The notes beneath the pieces are model-generated. The model was not told where the DNA came from. It worked only from the letters and a program-made list of their open reading frames with translations, and ran no database searches. From assembly GCA_963739985.1 (NCBI GenBank), contig CAVUCE010000004.1, positions 1 through 64,000 on the forward strand: DNA of 64,000 bases. The letters run 5' to 3'. Every line of letters starts with the position of its first letter. Within the stretch, counting starts at the first letter, position 1. The stretch comes from CAVUCE01 sp963739985 (lineage in GTDB: Bacteria > Bacteroidota > Ignavibacteria > Ignavibacteriales > Ignavibacteriaceae). Below, in pieces: positions 44,686-52,400 of this stretch. The translations under genes and the position numbers were made by a program.

Positions 44686-45615
44686 CTAGAAAGAGGAATC
44701 AAATTCAATTGATAATCCATCTTTATTAAGAACCGGAATAACGGAATAAGAGAATTTTTCATTTTTATTATGCACCGTATTAATCTCATATCGATGGGAA
44801 ATTATTTTTCCGAAACAATAACCTATTGCAATTCCTAAGGGCAAATCACTGTACCAATGCATGTCATTAGCAACTAGACTAAAACCCAATGAACCCAAAA
44901 CCGCAAACGAAATTGGTTTTAACCAGGTCACATTGGGATAATTTTCATTTATAACAGTAAGAATAGTTGTTGCGCCAGTTATGTGACCCGAAGGAAATGA
45001 ATAAAATCCCGGCTGGTTATTCTGATATTCACTGAACTCGGGGAAAAAATCCCAGAACCCTCCTGGTTTTGTATGGTCTGCAGGGCTTTGTCTTCCGCTG
45101 CAATGTTTTAATAATTGTACAAACAAACCGGAAGCACATATTGCTTCAACGCTTTCAAAAGAAGTATTCAAAACCTTATCATCTTTCGCAAAATAGCCAT
45201 AAATCATCGCAGCGCCTGCAGCTCCAAGTTGCCATTTACCATCTCCTAAATTTACAGTCGAATTTGTAATGTTTGTAAGGAACAGCGATCTTTTACAAAG
45301 TATTTTTGTATTCTCCCAATTTTTTTGATCCTCTATCATTGAACCTAATGTAATTGCTGTTAAGATTGTTAAAGGCTTAATTGAATTTTTGTTAAACACC
45401 ATCTTGCCAAATTGATAAAAATCTACCGGAACATTAGTAATAACATTGTACCATTTAGGTAAATAATCTTTAAAATAAGTTGATTTTGTGATGGTGAAGT
45501 TGTGAGTGTTGTTTTTGTTTTTTTGAGAACTGATCAATGGAGATTTGTGTCTTGCAAAAATAATATTAAAAGACATGAACCAAACAATTAGTACTAAGTT
45601 AATTTTGATGTTCAT
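44686..45615 (-). CDS. PAP2-family phosphatase with signal sequence
   Basis: 309 residues. A signal-like N-terminus (MNIKINLVLIVWFMSFNIIF) is followed by about 90 residues without recognisable motif, then PAP2 motifs: KHCSGRQSP (K..R.P), FPSGHITGATT (PSGH) and the terminal HWYSDLPLGIAIGYCFG. It probably acts in the periplasm or outer membrane on lipid phosphates. The long N-terminal part distinguishes it from the smaller PAP2 enzyme at 22772. Confidence 0.85.
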   Translation of the reverse strand: MNIKINLVLIVWFMSFNIIFARHKSPLISSQKNKNNTHNFTITKSTYFKDYLPKWYNVITNVPVDFYQFGKMVFNKNSIKPLTILTAITLGSMIEDQKNWENTKILCKRSLFLTNITNSTVNLGDGKWQLGAAGAAMIYGYFAKDDKVLNTSFESVEAICASGLFVQLLKHCSGRQSPADHTKPGGFWDFFPEFSEYQNNQPGFYSFPSGHITGATTILTVINENYPNVTWLKPISFAVLGSLGFSLVANDMHWYSDLPLGIAIGYCFGKIISHRYEINTVHNKNEKFSYSVIPVLNKDGLSIEFDSSF

Positions 45616-45729
45616 TCTTACTAACTAATTCTTTATTTTATTTGAGAGACTACCATTAAATAAAACTAATTATAGCATTACACATTCTAAAATTGATCAA
45701 TAATAGAAACTATCATTCTTTTGTAAAGC

Positions 45730-45758
45730 AATAATAGCGGTAATTAGCCGCTATTATT
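45730..45758 (-). terminator. Terminator after the PepSY-like gene
   Basis: AATAATAGCGG (45730-45740) pairs perfectly with CCGCTATTATT (45748-45758) around TAATTAG. A/T-rich flanks; it lies about 35 bases past the stop on the minus strand. Confidence 0.75.
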
Positions 45759-45792
45759 AAATTAGAATTATTATTTTTATAAAATATTGATA

Positions 45793-46350
45793 TTAATCAT
45801 TATCATTTTCTTCGTTCTCGCCGGATTCACCTTTCTCACCAGACTCACCTTTCTCACCTTTTTCCACTCCCTCGCTCATTTTTTCGGTTTTGATTATTTT
45901 TCCGCTTGAGTTCAGAACTACTTCATAATCTTTGTCTTTACTTTCAATCGCTAATTCATAAGTAACTTTTTTACCGTTGCTGGTAACTTTTTCGGCTTTT
46001 TCAATCTTAAATGATTTAAATTTTGCAGTTAGATTTTTATTAGAAGCTGACGGAAGTTTGTTTTCAGCAATAGTTTCTTCAACCTCTACAATTTTACCTT
46101 CTTTTGTAATCAATAAATCAACATGTTCTTCGCCTTGAACGCTTTCAATTTCGTAGTAATGATGTCCTTCTTCGTTTTCCATACTAGTACCTTTTATTTC
46201 AGCTTTTGGGTAAGCTTTATGAAAAGCAGCTAAAACTTTTGCAGGTAACTCGCTTTTAGAAACTTCTTTTTCTTGAGCAAAAGATGAACTGCCCAAAAGA
46301 AATAAAACAAATAACGCCGTTAAACTGATTTTAATTATGCTCGATCTCAT
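45793..46350 (-). CDS. PepSY-like exported protein with repetitive acidic tail
   Basis: 185 residues from ATG 46348-46350, chosen because TAGGAGAATTT lies just upstream and the signal peptide (MRSSIIKISLTALFVLFLLG, cleaved near SFAQE) starts there; a frame extension to 46449 is possible but unlikely. Two PepSY-like units follow: about 35-85 (VLAAFHKAYPKAEIKGTSME) and 95-150 (FKSFKIEKAEKVTSNGKKVTYEL). Such domains occur in periplasmic proteins near two-component systems. The last 25 residues repeat GEKGES and end in acidic EENDND. Role unknown; envelope stress or metal response is inferred from context. Confidence 0.8.
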   Translation of the reverse strand: MRSSIIKISLTALFVLFLLGSSSFAQEKEVSKSELPAKVLAAFHKAYPKAEIKGTSMENEEGHHYYEIESVQGEEHVDLLITKEGKIVEVEETIAENKLPSASNKNLTAKFKSFKIEKAEKVTSNGKKVTYELAIESKDKDYEVVLNSSGKIIKTEKMSEGVEKGEKGESGEKGESGENEENDND

Positions 46351-46482
46351 AAATTCTCCTATTAGTTGTATGTGATTTTTAATTTCCTTTAATAATTTAA
46401 GAATTGAATATGAAATGAAGATGAAAATAGAACAAATTAAATAATTCAATATTTGTTTGATAACGACGTTTTAAGTCATAAA

Positions 46483-46523
46483 AAAACCACGAAATAATTT
46501 ATTCAAATTAGTTACGTGGTTTT
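46483..46523 (-). terminator. Terminator after the rhodanese gene
   Basis: AAAACCACG (46483-46491) pairs with CGTGGTTTT (46515-46523). On the minus strand this follows the rhodanese stop at 46559, and A/T flanks give a U-run. Confidence 0.75.
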
Positions 46524-46558
46524 AATAAAATAGATTTTTGAAAAATGATAAGTGTATT

Positions 46559-47083
46559 TTATTTAGTAACAGGATACCCTTTCTTTGCCCAATCCTTAAC
46601 AAAGTTATCAGGAATGTATAGCACTTTAGCATTTTTGTATCCTAGTTCTTTTACTACCTTAAAAGCAGGACGAATATTTGGACAATCACTCCAGGGACAA
46701 CAGCCGCAGTAAAGAACTATATTCTTATTTTTCTTAACTTTTTTCAACTCAGATTTTATTAAATGAATTCCCTTGTCACGTTCAGCTGCGCCAACATATA
46801 TAGAACCGGGAATATGCCCTTGATTATAAAACATGTTAAATCCTACTTGAAGTATAACCGGTTCAGGTACTTTTTTGTTCTTCAATTCCTTTACAAATTG
46901 TTTAATAGTAATTACTTGATTTGCATTCCATGGATCATTTGGTTTTACTGATTGATTAACAACATCTTGATTTGGTAAGTCATCTTTTTTGTTTGCATGA
47001 ACTTCTGCAATTACAAGAGTTAACAATCCTATTAGCACTAAAACAAAAATTCTGTTCGAGTTAATTTTCTTCTGATCGGGCAT
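46559..47083 (-). CDS. Exported rhodanese-like protein
   Basis: 174 residues. An N-terminal hydrophobic helix (ILVLVLIGLLTLVIAEVHAN-like, about 10-30) sends it to the periplasm. The rhodanese fold follows, with GHIPGSIYVGAAERDKG and the active loop VLYCGCCPWSDCPNIRPAF. The multiple Cys and CCPW motif differ from the single-Cys loop of classical sulfurtransferases, so redox or sulfur-carrier function is possible. AGGTAGC lies before ATG 47081-47083. It is a separate transcript by its terminator. Confidence 0.85.
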   Translation of the reverse strand: MPDQKKINSNRIFVLVLIGLLTLVIAEVHANKKDDLPNQDVVNQSVKPNDPWNANQVITIKQFVKELKNKKVPEPVILQVGFNMFYNQGHIPGSIYVGAAERDKGIHLIKSELKKVKKNKNIVLYCGCCPWSDCPNIRPAFKVVKELGYKNAKVLYIPDNFVKDWAKKGYPVTK

Positions 47084-47205
47084 AGCTACCTCTTAATCTT
47101 GGTTATTCTTTAATCAACATATACTAAAAGTCTAAAAACTTCAATGTAGTAAATCAGAAAAGCATCATTAATTAATATTAAATGAGCCGAATCACGTTGT
47201 GTATT

Positions 47206-48588
47206 CTATGCGAGATGAATAATCGGAAGAGTAAAAATAAAATTACTTCCCTCATTGATTTTGCTAAAAACATCAATTTTCCCATGATGTAAATCAGCTA
47301 TTTCTTTTACAATAGAAAGCCCTAATCCGCTTCCGGAGATTTTTGTCCTAATATCATTTGAACGATAAAAACGGTCAAATATTTTCGCTTTATCTGTTTC
47401 GCCAATTCCTATCCCGTAATCTTTAATCTCTAATTTTAATATTGAATTTTCTGAACTCAATTTCACATCTACAGAACTGTTTGCGTTAGAATATTTTATA
47501 GCATTACTAATTAAATTCTGAATCAGCCTTTTTAGCATTTCTTTGTCAGCTTCAACTTCTACCGCATCATTAAAGCTAACATTTAGTTGAACATTTTTTG
47601 CGATCGCTGTTTGTGTAAACTTTTGAATACTTTCTAATAAAAGTTCGTCAAAACGAAATACTTCCAATCTTAAATTATTTGTAGAGGCATCTATTTTGGC
47701 AAGTGTTAAAAGTGAATTAGTTAACTCGGATAATATTTCAGTTTCTTGTAACGAGGTTGAAATGCTTTCGATAATTTCTTTTTCATTTGTTTTTTTCGAT
47801 GCAAGTTCAAGTTCCGTTTGAATAACTGTCAATGGTGTTTTAATTTCATGTGAGGCATTAGCAATAAATTGCTTCTGACTTTTGAATGCAAAATCAATTC
47901 TTTCAATCATTTCATTCAAAGTTTTTCCCAGATAATATATTTCATCTTTGGATTTAGGCAGTTGCAGACGTTTATCCAAATTATTTCCACTAATCTCCTT
48001 TGATGTTTCAATCATTTTTGAAATTGGATTGAATGCGGCATTGCTTATAAAATAAGCTGTAACTCCGGTTAGAATTAAAGCCAGTGGAATTAAGATGAGA
48101 AATAAGATAAAAAGCCTATGAAGATCGCTTTCAACTTCAGCCAAAGAAGTCATAACAAATAAAGTGCTGCTATTTTTGTCTTCAACTTCAACCGGCACCT
48201 TTAATATCCGATAATCTGCACCATTTGATTTGACAGAATAATATTTGTAGTAGTCTCTTATATTAAATTGTTTTAATTGATAATCCGGAATTGCCCAAAT
48301 AGAATCATTAATTACATTGGTTTTCTGATTTAGTAAAACTTGAATTTTAACTTTGGACAAACCTTCTCTCGGAATTGCTCTAATCTCATTAAAGTCTAAA
48401 TTTGATTCTTCATTTAATTGTTCTTCCAATTCTGTTTGAACAACTACCGCATAACTTTTAAGATTCGAATCAAGTCTTTCAAACGCAGCACTTTTGTTAC
48501 TCGTATAAATTATCGAAGAAAAAACCACGAAAATAATTCCAAAGACGAGAGTATAGGCTAGAATAATTTTAACTTTTATAGAAAACAT
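47206..48588 (-). CDS. Two-component sensor histidine kinase
   Basis: 460 residues: TM1 (about 7-30), periplasmic sensor (about 31-155, no family recognised), TM2 (about 156-178), HAMP (ISNAAFNPISKMIETSKEIS), HisKA with ANASHEIKTPLTVIQTEL (His near residue 245) and HATPase_c (DYGIGIGETDKAKIFDRFYR, GSGLGLSIVKEIADLHHG). The architecture is that of CusS/ArcB-like OmpR-family partners often regulating metal or drug efflux. The start ATG abuts the stop of the response-regulator gene, so both are co-translated. Confidence 0.95.
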   Translation of the reverse strand: MFSIKVKIILAYTLVFGIIFVVFSSIIYTSNKSAAFERLDSNLKSYAVVVQTELEEQLNEESNLDFNEIRAIPREGLSKVKIQVLLNQKTNVINDSIWAIPDYQLKQFNIRDYYKYYSVKSNGADYRILKVPVEVEDKNSSTLFVMTSLAEVESDLHRLFILFLILIPLALILTGVTAYFISNAAFNPISKMIETSKEISGNNLDKRLQLPKSKDEIYYLGKTLNEMIERIDFAFKSQKQFIANASHEIKTPLTVIQTELELASKKTNEKEIIESISTSLQETEILSELTNSLLTLAKIDASTNNLRLEVFRFDELLLESIQKFTQTAIAKNVQLNVSFNDAVEVEADKEMLKRLIQNLISNAIKYSNANSSVDVKLSSENSILKLEIKDYGIGIGETDKAKIFDRFYRSNDIRTKISGSGLGLSIVKEIADLHHGKIDVFSKINEGSNFIFTLPIIHLA

Positions 48589-49266
48589 TCAATTCTCTTT
48601 CTCACTAAAAATATAACCGGATCCGCGTATCGTATGAATCAATTGTTTACTAAACTCTTTATCTATTTTTTGACGAAGTATTTTAATAAAGGATTCGATT
48701 ACATTACTTCGAGGATCAAAATTCATATCCCATAAATGTTCAGAAATCATTTCCCTAGACAATATTTTATTGGGATTCATCATCATTAGTTCGAGCAATG
48801 CAAATTCTTTAGTTGTTAAAACTATTTTTTTTCCATCTCTAAATGCTGTGTGGAGATTTAAATCCAGTTTTACACCAAACATCTCTATCTCAGAGGAACG
48901 AACATCAGTATGACGACGAATTAATGCTCTGATTCTGGCGAGCAGTTCACCAAAATGAAACGGTTTTGCAAGATAATCATCAGCTCCGTTATCAAATCCT
49001 TTTATTTTGTCGCTTACATCATCTAATGCCGTTAACATTAATATTGGCGTAAGTATCTTTTCATTTCTTATTTTTACACAGGTTTCCCAGCCATCTTGTT
49101 GCGGAAGCATTATATCAAGGATAATTAAATCATAAATATTTACGAATGCCAGTTCTTCACCCTTTAATCCATTAGTAGCAATATCTACAGCATATCCCTC
49201 AGAACGCAAACCTTTAGCTACGGCTGTTGAAATTTTGTTATCATCTTCTATTAATAATATTCGCAT
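48589..49266 (-). CDS. OmpR-family response regulator
   Basis: 225 residues from ATG 49264-49266 (MRILLIEDDNKIS); a TTG at 49291-49293 would add nine residues of no family resemblance. The receiver domain has the acidic pair EDD, the phospho-Asp in LIILDIMLPQQDGWET, Thr in LMLTALDD and Lys in YLAKPFHFGELL. The winged-helix DNA-binding domain spans about 130-225 (TTKEFALLELMMMNPNKILS, IRGSGYIF). It is the partner of the adjacent kinase. The promoter-proximal position of the pair beside the NlpC and RND genes suggests control of envelope or efflux genes. Confidence 0.95.
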   Translation of the reverse strand: MRILLIEDDNKISTAVAKGLRSEGYAVDIATNGLKGEELAFVNIYDLIILDIMLPQQDGWETCVKIRNEKILTPILMLTALDDVSDKIKGFDNGADDYLAKPFHFGELLARIRALIRRHTDVRSSEIEMFGVKLDLNLHTAFRDGKKIVLTTKEFALLELMMMNPNKILSREMISEHLWDMNFDPRSNVIESFIKILRQKIDKEFSKQLIHTIRGSGYIFSEKEN

Positions 49267-49349
49267 AATTTTTAGAGGGAATTTAAATTTCAAATATGAA
49301 GATAAGATGAAAATTTAAATTTATAAAAGAAAGGTCTTGTATGAAAAAA

Positions 49350-50099
49350 TTATTGACGATTAGCGGAAACGTTAGAAGAGCCGAAAAGATTTTCAAGTCT
49401 TCTACCACCCATAAATCTTCTTAAGTAATAACTTTGTTCAATTGAAGAAACGATTACACCATGTTTCGAACTTGATTGAGCAAATAATCCATCACCAATA
49501 TAGATACCAACATGTCCCGGTTTTACTCTTCTTCTTGTATTAAAGAAAACCAAATCTCCGAATTTTAAATCGCGTATACTGCTTATTTTTTCTCCTTCAG
49601 TATACTGATCTCTTGCTGTACGTAAGATCGATAATGAAAAAGTTTTGGCATAAATGGCTTGTGTAAATGCAGAGCAGTCTATTCCGTCAGATGTAGTTCC
49701 ACCGTATTTATATGGTGTATTTAAGTACTTTATAATTTCCATCAACATTTTTTCTTTTAATGTACTGTAATCGGCGGAAATATCTGTATTTGAATCTTCA
49801 GAGCTATATCTTTGAACAATTGAAGAAATATCTATTGAAGAGTCTTGTTCAGGGATATCATCCTTATCATCATATTGTGGTTCTGAAGTGAAGTTTGATG
49901 AAGTATCTAGTTTAGATGAATTGGAATTATTTGCAAGATTATCGTCGTTAGCTGAAGTGAATCTAGTTGAGGATTTTTCTTTTTCTGTACTCTTAATATT
50001 ATTTCCATACCGGACCGAATTAGAACTTGAAGCACAACCGGAAAGCAACAACATTCCGGTTGTACAAACAAAAACAATTATGGAAAGTTTCTTTAACAC
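49350..50099 (-). CDS. NlpC/P60 peptidoglycan hydrolase lipoprotein
   Basis: 249 residues from GTG 50097-50099. The lipobox LLSGC (Cys about 22) makes it a lipoprotein. About 25-110 are Ser/Asn/Asp-rich, low complexity. The C40 peptidase domain (about 115-240) has Cys in DGIDCSAFTQAIY and His in KPGHVGIYIGDGLFAQSS, the expected catalytic pair. It is thought to cleave gamma-D-Glu-diamino acid bonds of peptidoglycan. It is transcribed from the sigma-factor operon (six bases after rpoD). Confidence 0.93.
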   Translation of the reverse strand: MLKKLSIIVFVCTTGMLLLSGCASSSNSVRYGNNIKSTEKEKSSTRFTSANDDNLANNSNSSKLDTSSNFTSEPQYDDKDDIPEQDSSIDISSIVQRYSSEDSNTDISADYSTLKEKMLMEIIKYLNTPYKYGGTTSDGIDCSAFTQAIYAKTFSLSILRTARDQYTEGEKISSIRDLKFGDLVFFNTRRRVKPGHVGIYIGDGLFAQSSSKHGVIVSSIEQSYYLRRFMGGRRLENLFGSSNVSANRQ

Positions 50100-50104
50100 T
50101 AATC

Positions 50105-50959
50105 TTAACCTAAATATGCTCTTAAATTTTTACTTCTTGATGCGTGTCTCAATCGGCGAATAGCTTTTTCCTTTATTTGTCTTACTCTTTCACGGGTTAG
50201 ATTAAATCTTTCGCCGATTTCTTCAAGTGTTAGCGAGTGTTCTTTGTTCAATCCAAAATATAATTTTATAACTTCTGCTTCTCTTTCAGTAAGAGTTGAG
50301 AGAGCTCGTTCAATTTCTGTCTTAAGTGACTCGGTCATTAAACCAAAGTCCGGATTTGGTTGCTGATCATTTTGAATTACATCTAGTAATCTATTGTCTT
50401 CGCCTTGAGCAAAAGGAGCATCCATGGAAACATGTCGCCCGGAAATTTTTAGAGTATCGGCAACTTCGCTTATATCCATATCTAATTCTTGAGCCAACTC
50501 GGTTGCGCTTGGTTCACGCTCAAATTCTTGTTCAAGATTACTATATGCTTTTCCGATTTTATTTAAAGCGCCAACACGGTTTAAAGGTAATCTAACAATT
50601 CTTGATTGTTCGGCCAAAGCTTGTAAGATAGATTGTCTAATCCACCATACGGCGTAAGAAATAAATTTAAAACCTCTGGTTTCATCAAAGCGCTTTGCTG
50701 CTTTAATTAAACCTAAGTTTCCTTCATTTATTAAATCGCCTAAAGACAAACCCTGGTTTTGATATTGTTTTGCAACGCTAACAACAAATCTTAAATTAGC
50801 TTTGGTTAAAGTTTCCAAAGCAATTTGATCGCCCTTCTTAATTCTTATTGCCAGTTCAATTTCTTGATCGGGTATGAGTAGATCAACCTTTCCAATCTCT
50901 TGCAGATATTTATCGAGAGATTGACTCTCGCGATTGGTGTATTGCTTGGTTATTCTCAC
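50105..50959 (-). CDS. rpoD: Primary RNA polymerase sigma factor (RpoD/SigA)
   Basis: 284 residues from GTG 50957-50959 (GAGGT ribosome-binding site upstream). No region 1.1, as in Bacteroidota and Chlorobi primary sigma factors. Region 1.2 (about 14-45; DKYLQEIGKVDLLIPDQEIE), region 2 with DLINEGNLGLIKAAKRFD and FISYAVWWIRQSI (-10 recognition and melting), region 3, and region 4.2 LEEIGERFNLTRERVRQIKE (-35 binding). It is unusual to find microcompartment genes directly upstream. Length agrees with relatives. Confidence 0.95.
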   Translation of the reverse strand: MRITKQYTNRESQSLDKYLQEIGKVDLLIPDQEIELAIRIKKGDQIALETLTKANLRFVVSVAKQYQNQGLSLGDLINEGNLGLIKAAKRFDETRGFKFISYAVWWIRQSILQALAEQSRIVRLPLNRVGALNKIGKAYSNLEQEFEREPSATELAQELDMDISEVADTLKISGRHVSMDAPFAQGEDNRLLDVIQNDQQPNPDFGLMTESLKTEIERALSTLTEREAEVIKLYFGLNKEHSLTLEEIGERFNLTRERVRQIKEKAIRRLRHASRSKNLRAYLG

Positions 50960-50981
50960 GGATTTACCTCGCTGCTTTTAA

Positions 50982-51248
50982 TTAATCTAAGTTGATTGAA
51001 TCAACAATTCCGACGATAGAAGCATCGACTGGCGCCATGTCAACCGGTAACGGGATAACTGCTTCGGATGCAGTTATATAAAATATTATTTCACCTGATC
51101 CGGCACCAACTGTATCTACGGCAATTATTGGCTCACCATTATTTTCCATATCAGCATTTATGGGTTGAACAAACAGTAATTTGAAGCCATGTAAAGCTTC
51201 ATATTTTTTAGTGGCCCATACATTTCCTATTACTTTGCCAAGGAACAA
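50982..51248 (-). CDS. EutN/CcmL-type microcompartment vertex protein 1
   Basis: 88 residues from TTG 51246-51248. The whole chain is one EutN/CcmL domain: MFLGKVIGNVWATKK at the start, IIAVDTVGAGSGEIIFYI in the centre and SIVGIVDSINLD at the end. These proteins form pentamers that cap the vertices of bacterial microcompartments. The VDTVGAG stretch is the tight turn of the family. Conserved neighbours of known compartments (BMC-H/T shell hexamers, enzymes) are not in the window. It ends 22 bases before rpoD. Confidence 0.9.
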   Translation of the reverse strand: MFLGKVIGNVWATKKYEALHGFKLLFVQPINADMENNGEPIIAVDTVGAGSGEIIFYITASEAVIPLPVDMAPVDASIVGIVDSINLD

Positions 51249-51429
51249 ATTTTATACCTTTTTAAACTAAATGTTAAAATATTTTCGAATAATATATTAA
51301 CAAATCTTCTACAAAAAAATAGCCGGTAAAATCTTCTTACAAAATTTAAATGTTGTAAAATTAACAACGATTTACAAACAACAATTAAAAATAAAACATG
51401 GGATTAAGAAAAAAAAAGATAAAAAAGTT

Positions 51430-51717
51430 TTAGTCACTTTTTCCCGAAGACTGTGAAATATCTAGTTTGTCAACAATTGCCATAATCACTGCATCAACAG
51501 GCTTGTTCTTTGTAATCTCTGTTTGCCGGGAAGAACTACCTGTGGCAACTAAAACTACTTCCCCTTCACCGGCACCAACACTATCAACAGCAACAACAAA
51601 ATTATCTTTTTCATGAAATTTAAGATCTAATTGTTTAACTATTAAAAACTTTGATCCAACAAGATTTTCATCTTTTCTGGTTGACCAAACTGTACCGATT
51701 ACTTTTCCTAAAAACAA
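51430..51717 (-). CDS. EutN/CcmL-type microcompartment vertex protein 2
   Basis: 95 residues from TTG 51715-51717, preceded by AGAGGTT. It shares FLGKVIG, AVDSVGAGEGEVVLVATG and VIMAIVDKLDIS with the first copy but differs elsewhere and has a Ser/Lys tail, so it is a paralogue rather than a recent duplicate. Two vertex proteins in one operon occur in compartments such as planctomycete and Verrucomicrobia types. It begins two bases after the PIN-gene stop, and a 180-base gap without signals separates it from the other copy. Confidence 0.9.
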   Translation of the reverse strand: MFLGKVIGTVWSTRKDENLVGSKFLIVKQLDLKFHEKDNFVVAVDSVGAGEGEVVLVATGSSSRQTEITKNKPVDAVIMAIVDKLDISQSSGKSD

Positions 51718-51718
51718 G

Positions 51719-52111
51719 TTAACCTCTTAATTCCTTTGGATTTATTACCATAAGACCACTACTAATATACTTTGACGGATTTAAAGATACAATTGGTAAT
51801 TTGTTTACATCGGAAATTACGCATATTAGTGCATCTCTATAATTTGCAACCTTTTGAGAATATCCGGGAACACTCAAACTATAACGTGAATGCAATCCTA
51901 AAACCTTTAGTGAGCTTAAAAGCTTTTTTATGATTTCTTCATCTTCACTATTTGATACTGCATAAAAGAGCTCAGAAGCATTAATTACAGAAGTATAACA
52001 GGCTCCCTTCTGCATTATTATTTCAAGGTATGATTCTTCTTTTTTAGAATTTACTAAATGATCGACAAGAACATCGGTTTCTATAAAGTAATCGTTCCTA
52101 TCTTTTTTCAT
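51719..52111 (-). CDS. PIN-domain protein (VapC-like)
   Basis: 130 residues from ATG 52109-52111 (a TTG at 52127-52129 would add six). ETDVLVDHLV holds the first acidic residues, and NYRDALICVISDVNKLPIVS the third acidic site and final strand of the PIN fold, which cleaves RNA with Mg2+ in VapC toxins. The middle (SELFYAVSNSEDEEIIKKLL) has the second Asp/Glu set. It overlaps the preceding AbrB-like gene by 14 bases. It may be a toxin, or a housekeeping RNase/structural adapter; the usual VapB partner features are weak, so the toxin reading is not certain. Confidence 0.75.
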   Translation of the reverse strand: MKKDRNDYFIETDVLVDHLVNSKKEESYLEIIMQKGACYTSVINASELFYAVSNSEDEEIIKKLLSSLKVLGLHSRYSLSVPGYSQKVANYRDALICVISDVNKLPIVSLNPSKYISSGLMVINPKELRG

Positions 52112-52400
52112 AATCGAATCGATCTGCAAAATGTTTATCTTTTAAATTACCCTTAGTATTTAGAAAACCATAAACTACTGAACCCGGTAACGATTGAACT
52201 TCACAAATTTTATTAAAAACTGTTTTACTAATTCCTTCTGTTTTCTCATTCAAATTATAAATATTTTTTATATCAACTTTAATTTTTATAATTCCTTTTT
52301 TCCTCAAGCTTATCAAAAGGTCTCTAGGCAAAGATAAATTTCCTTCAGCATCAATTTCGCTTTCAAATGAAATTAGCTGGAAATTATTTCCCTCATTCAT
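52098..52400 (-). CDS. AbrB/MazE-like putative antitoxin
   Basis: 100 residues. FESEIDAEGNLSLPRDLLIS and LRKKGIIKIKVDI resemble the N-terminal swapped-hairpin of AbrB/MazE/VapB DNA-binding proteins. A longer C-terminal part (KTEGISKTVFNKICEVQSLP) could contact the PIN protein. Its ATG 52398-52400 overlaps the deoB end by eight bases, and its end overlaps the PIN gene start. The layout (small DNA-binding protein, then PIN, overlapping) is that of a VapBC pair, but sequence similarity to VapB is only moderate. Confidence 0.6.
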   Translation of the reverse strand: MNEGNNFQLISFESEIDAEGNLSLPRDLLISLRKKGIIKIKVDIKNIYNLNEKTEGISKTVFNKICEVQSLPGSVVYGFLNTKGNLKDKHFADRFDYEKR

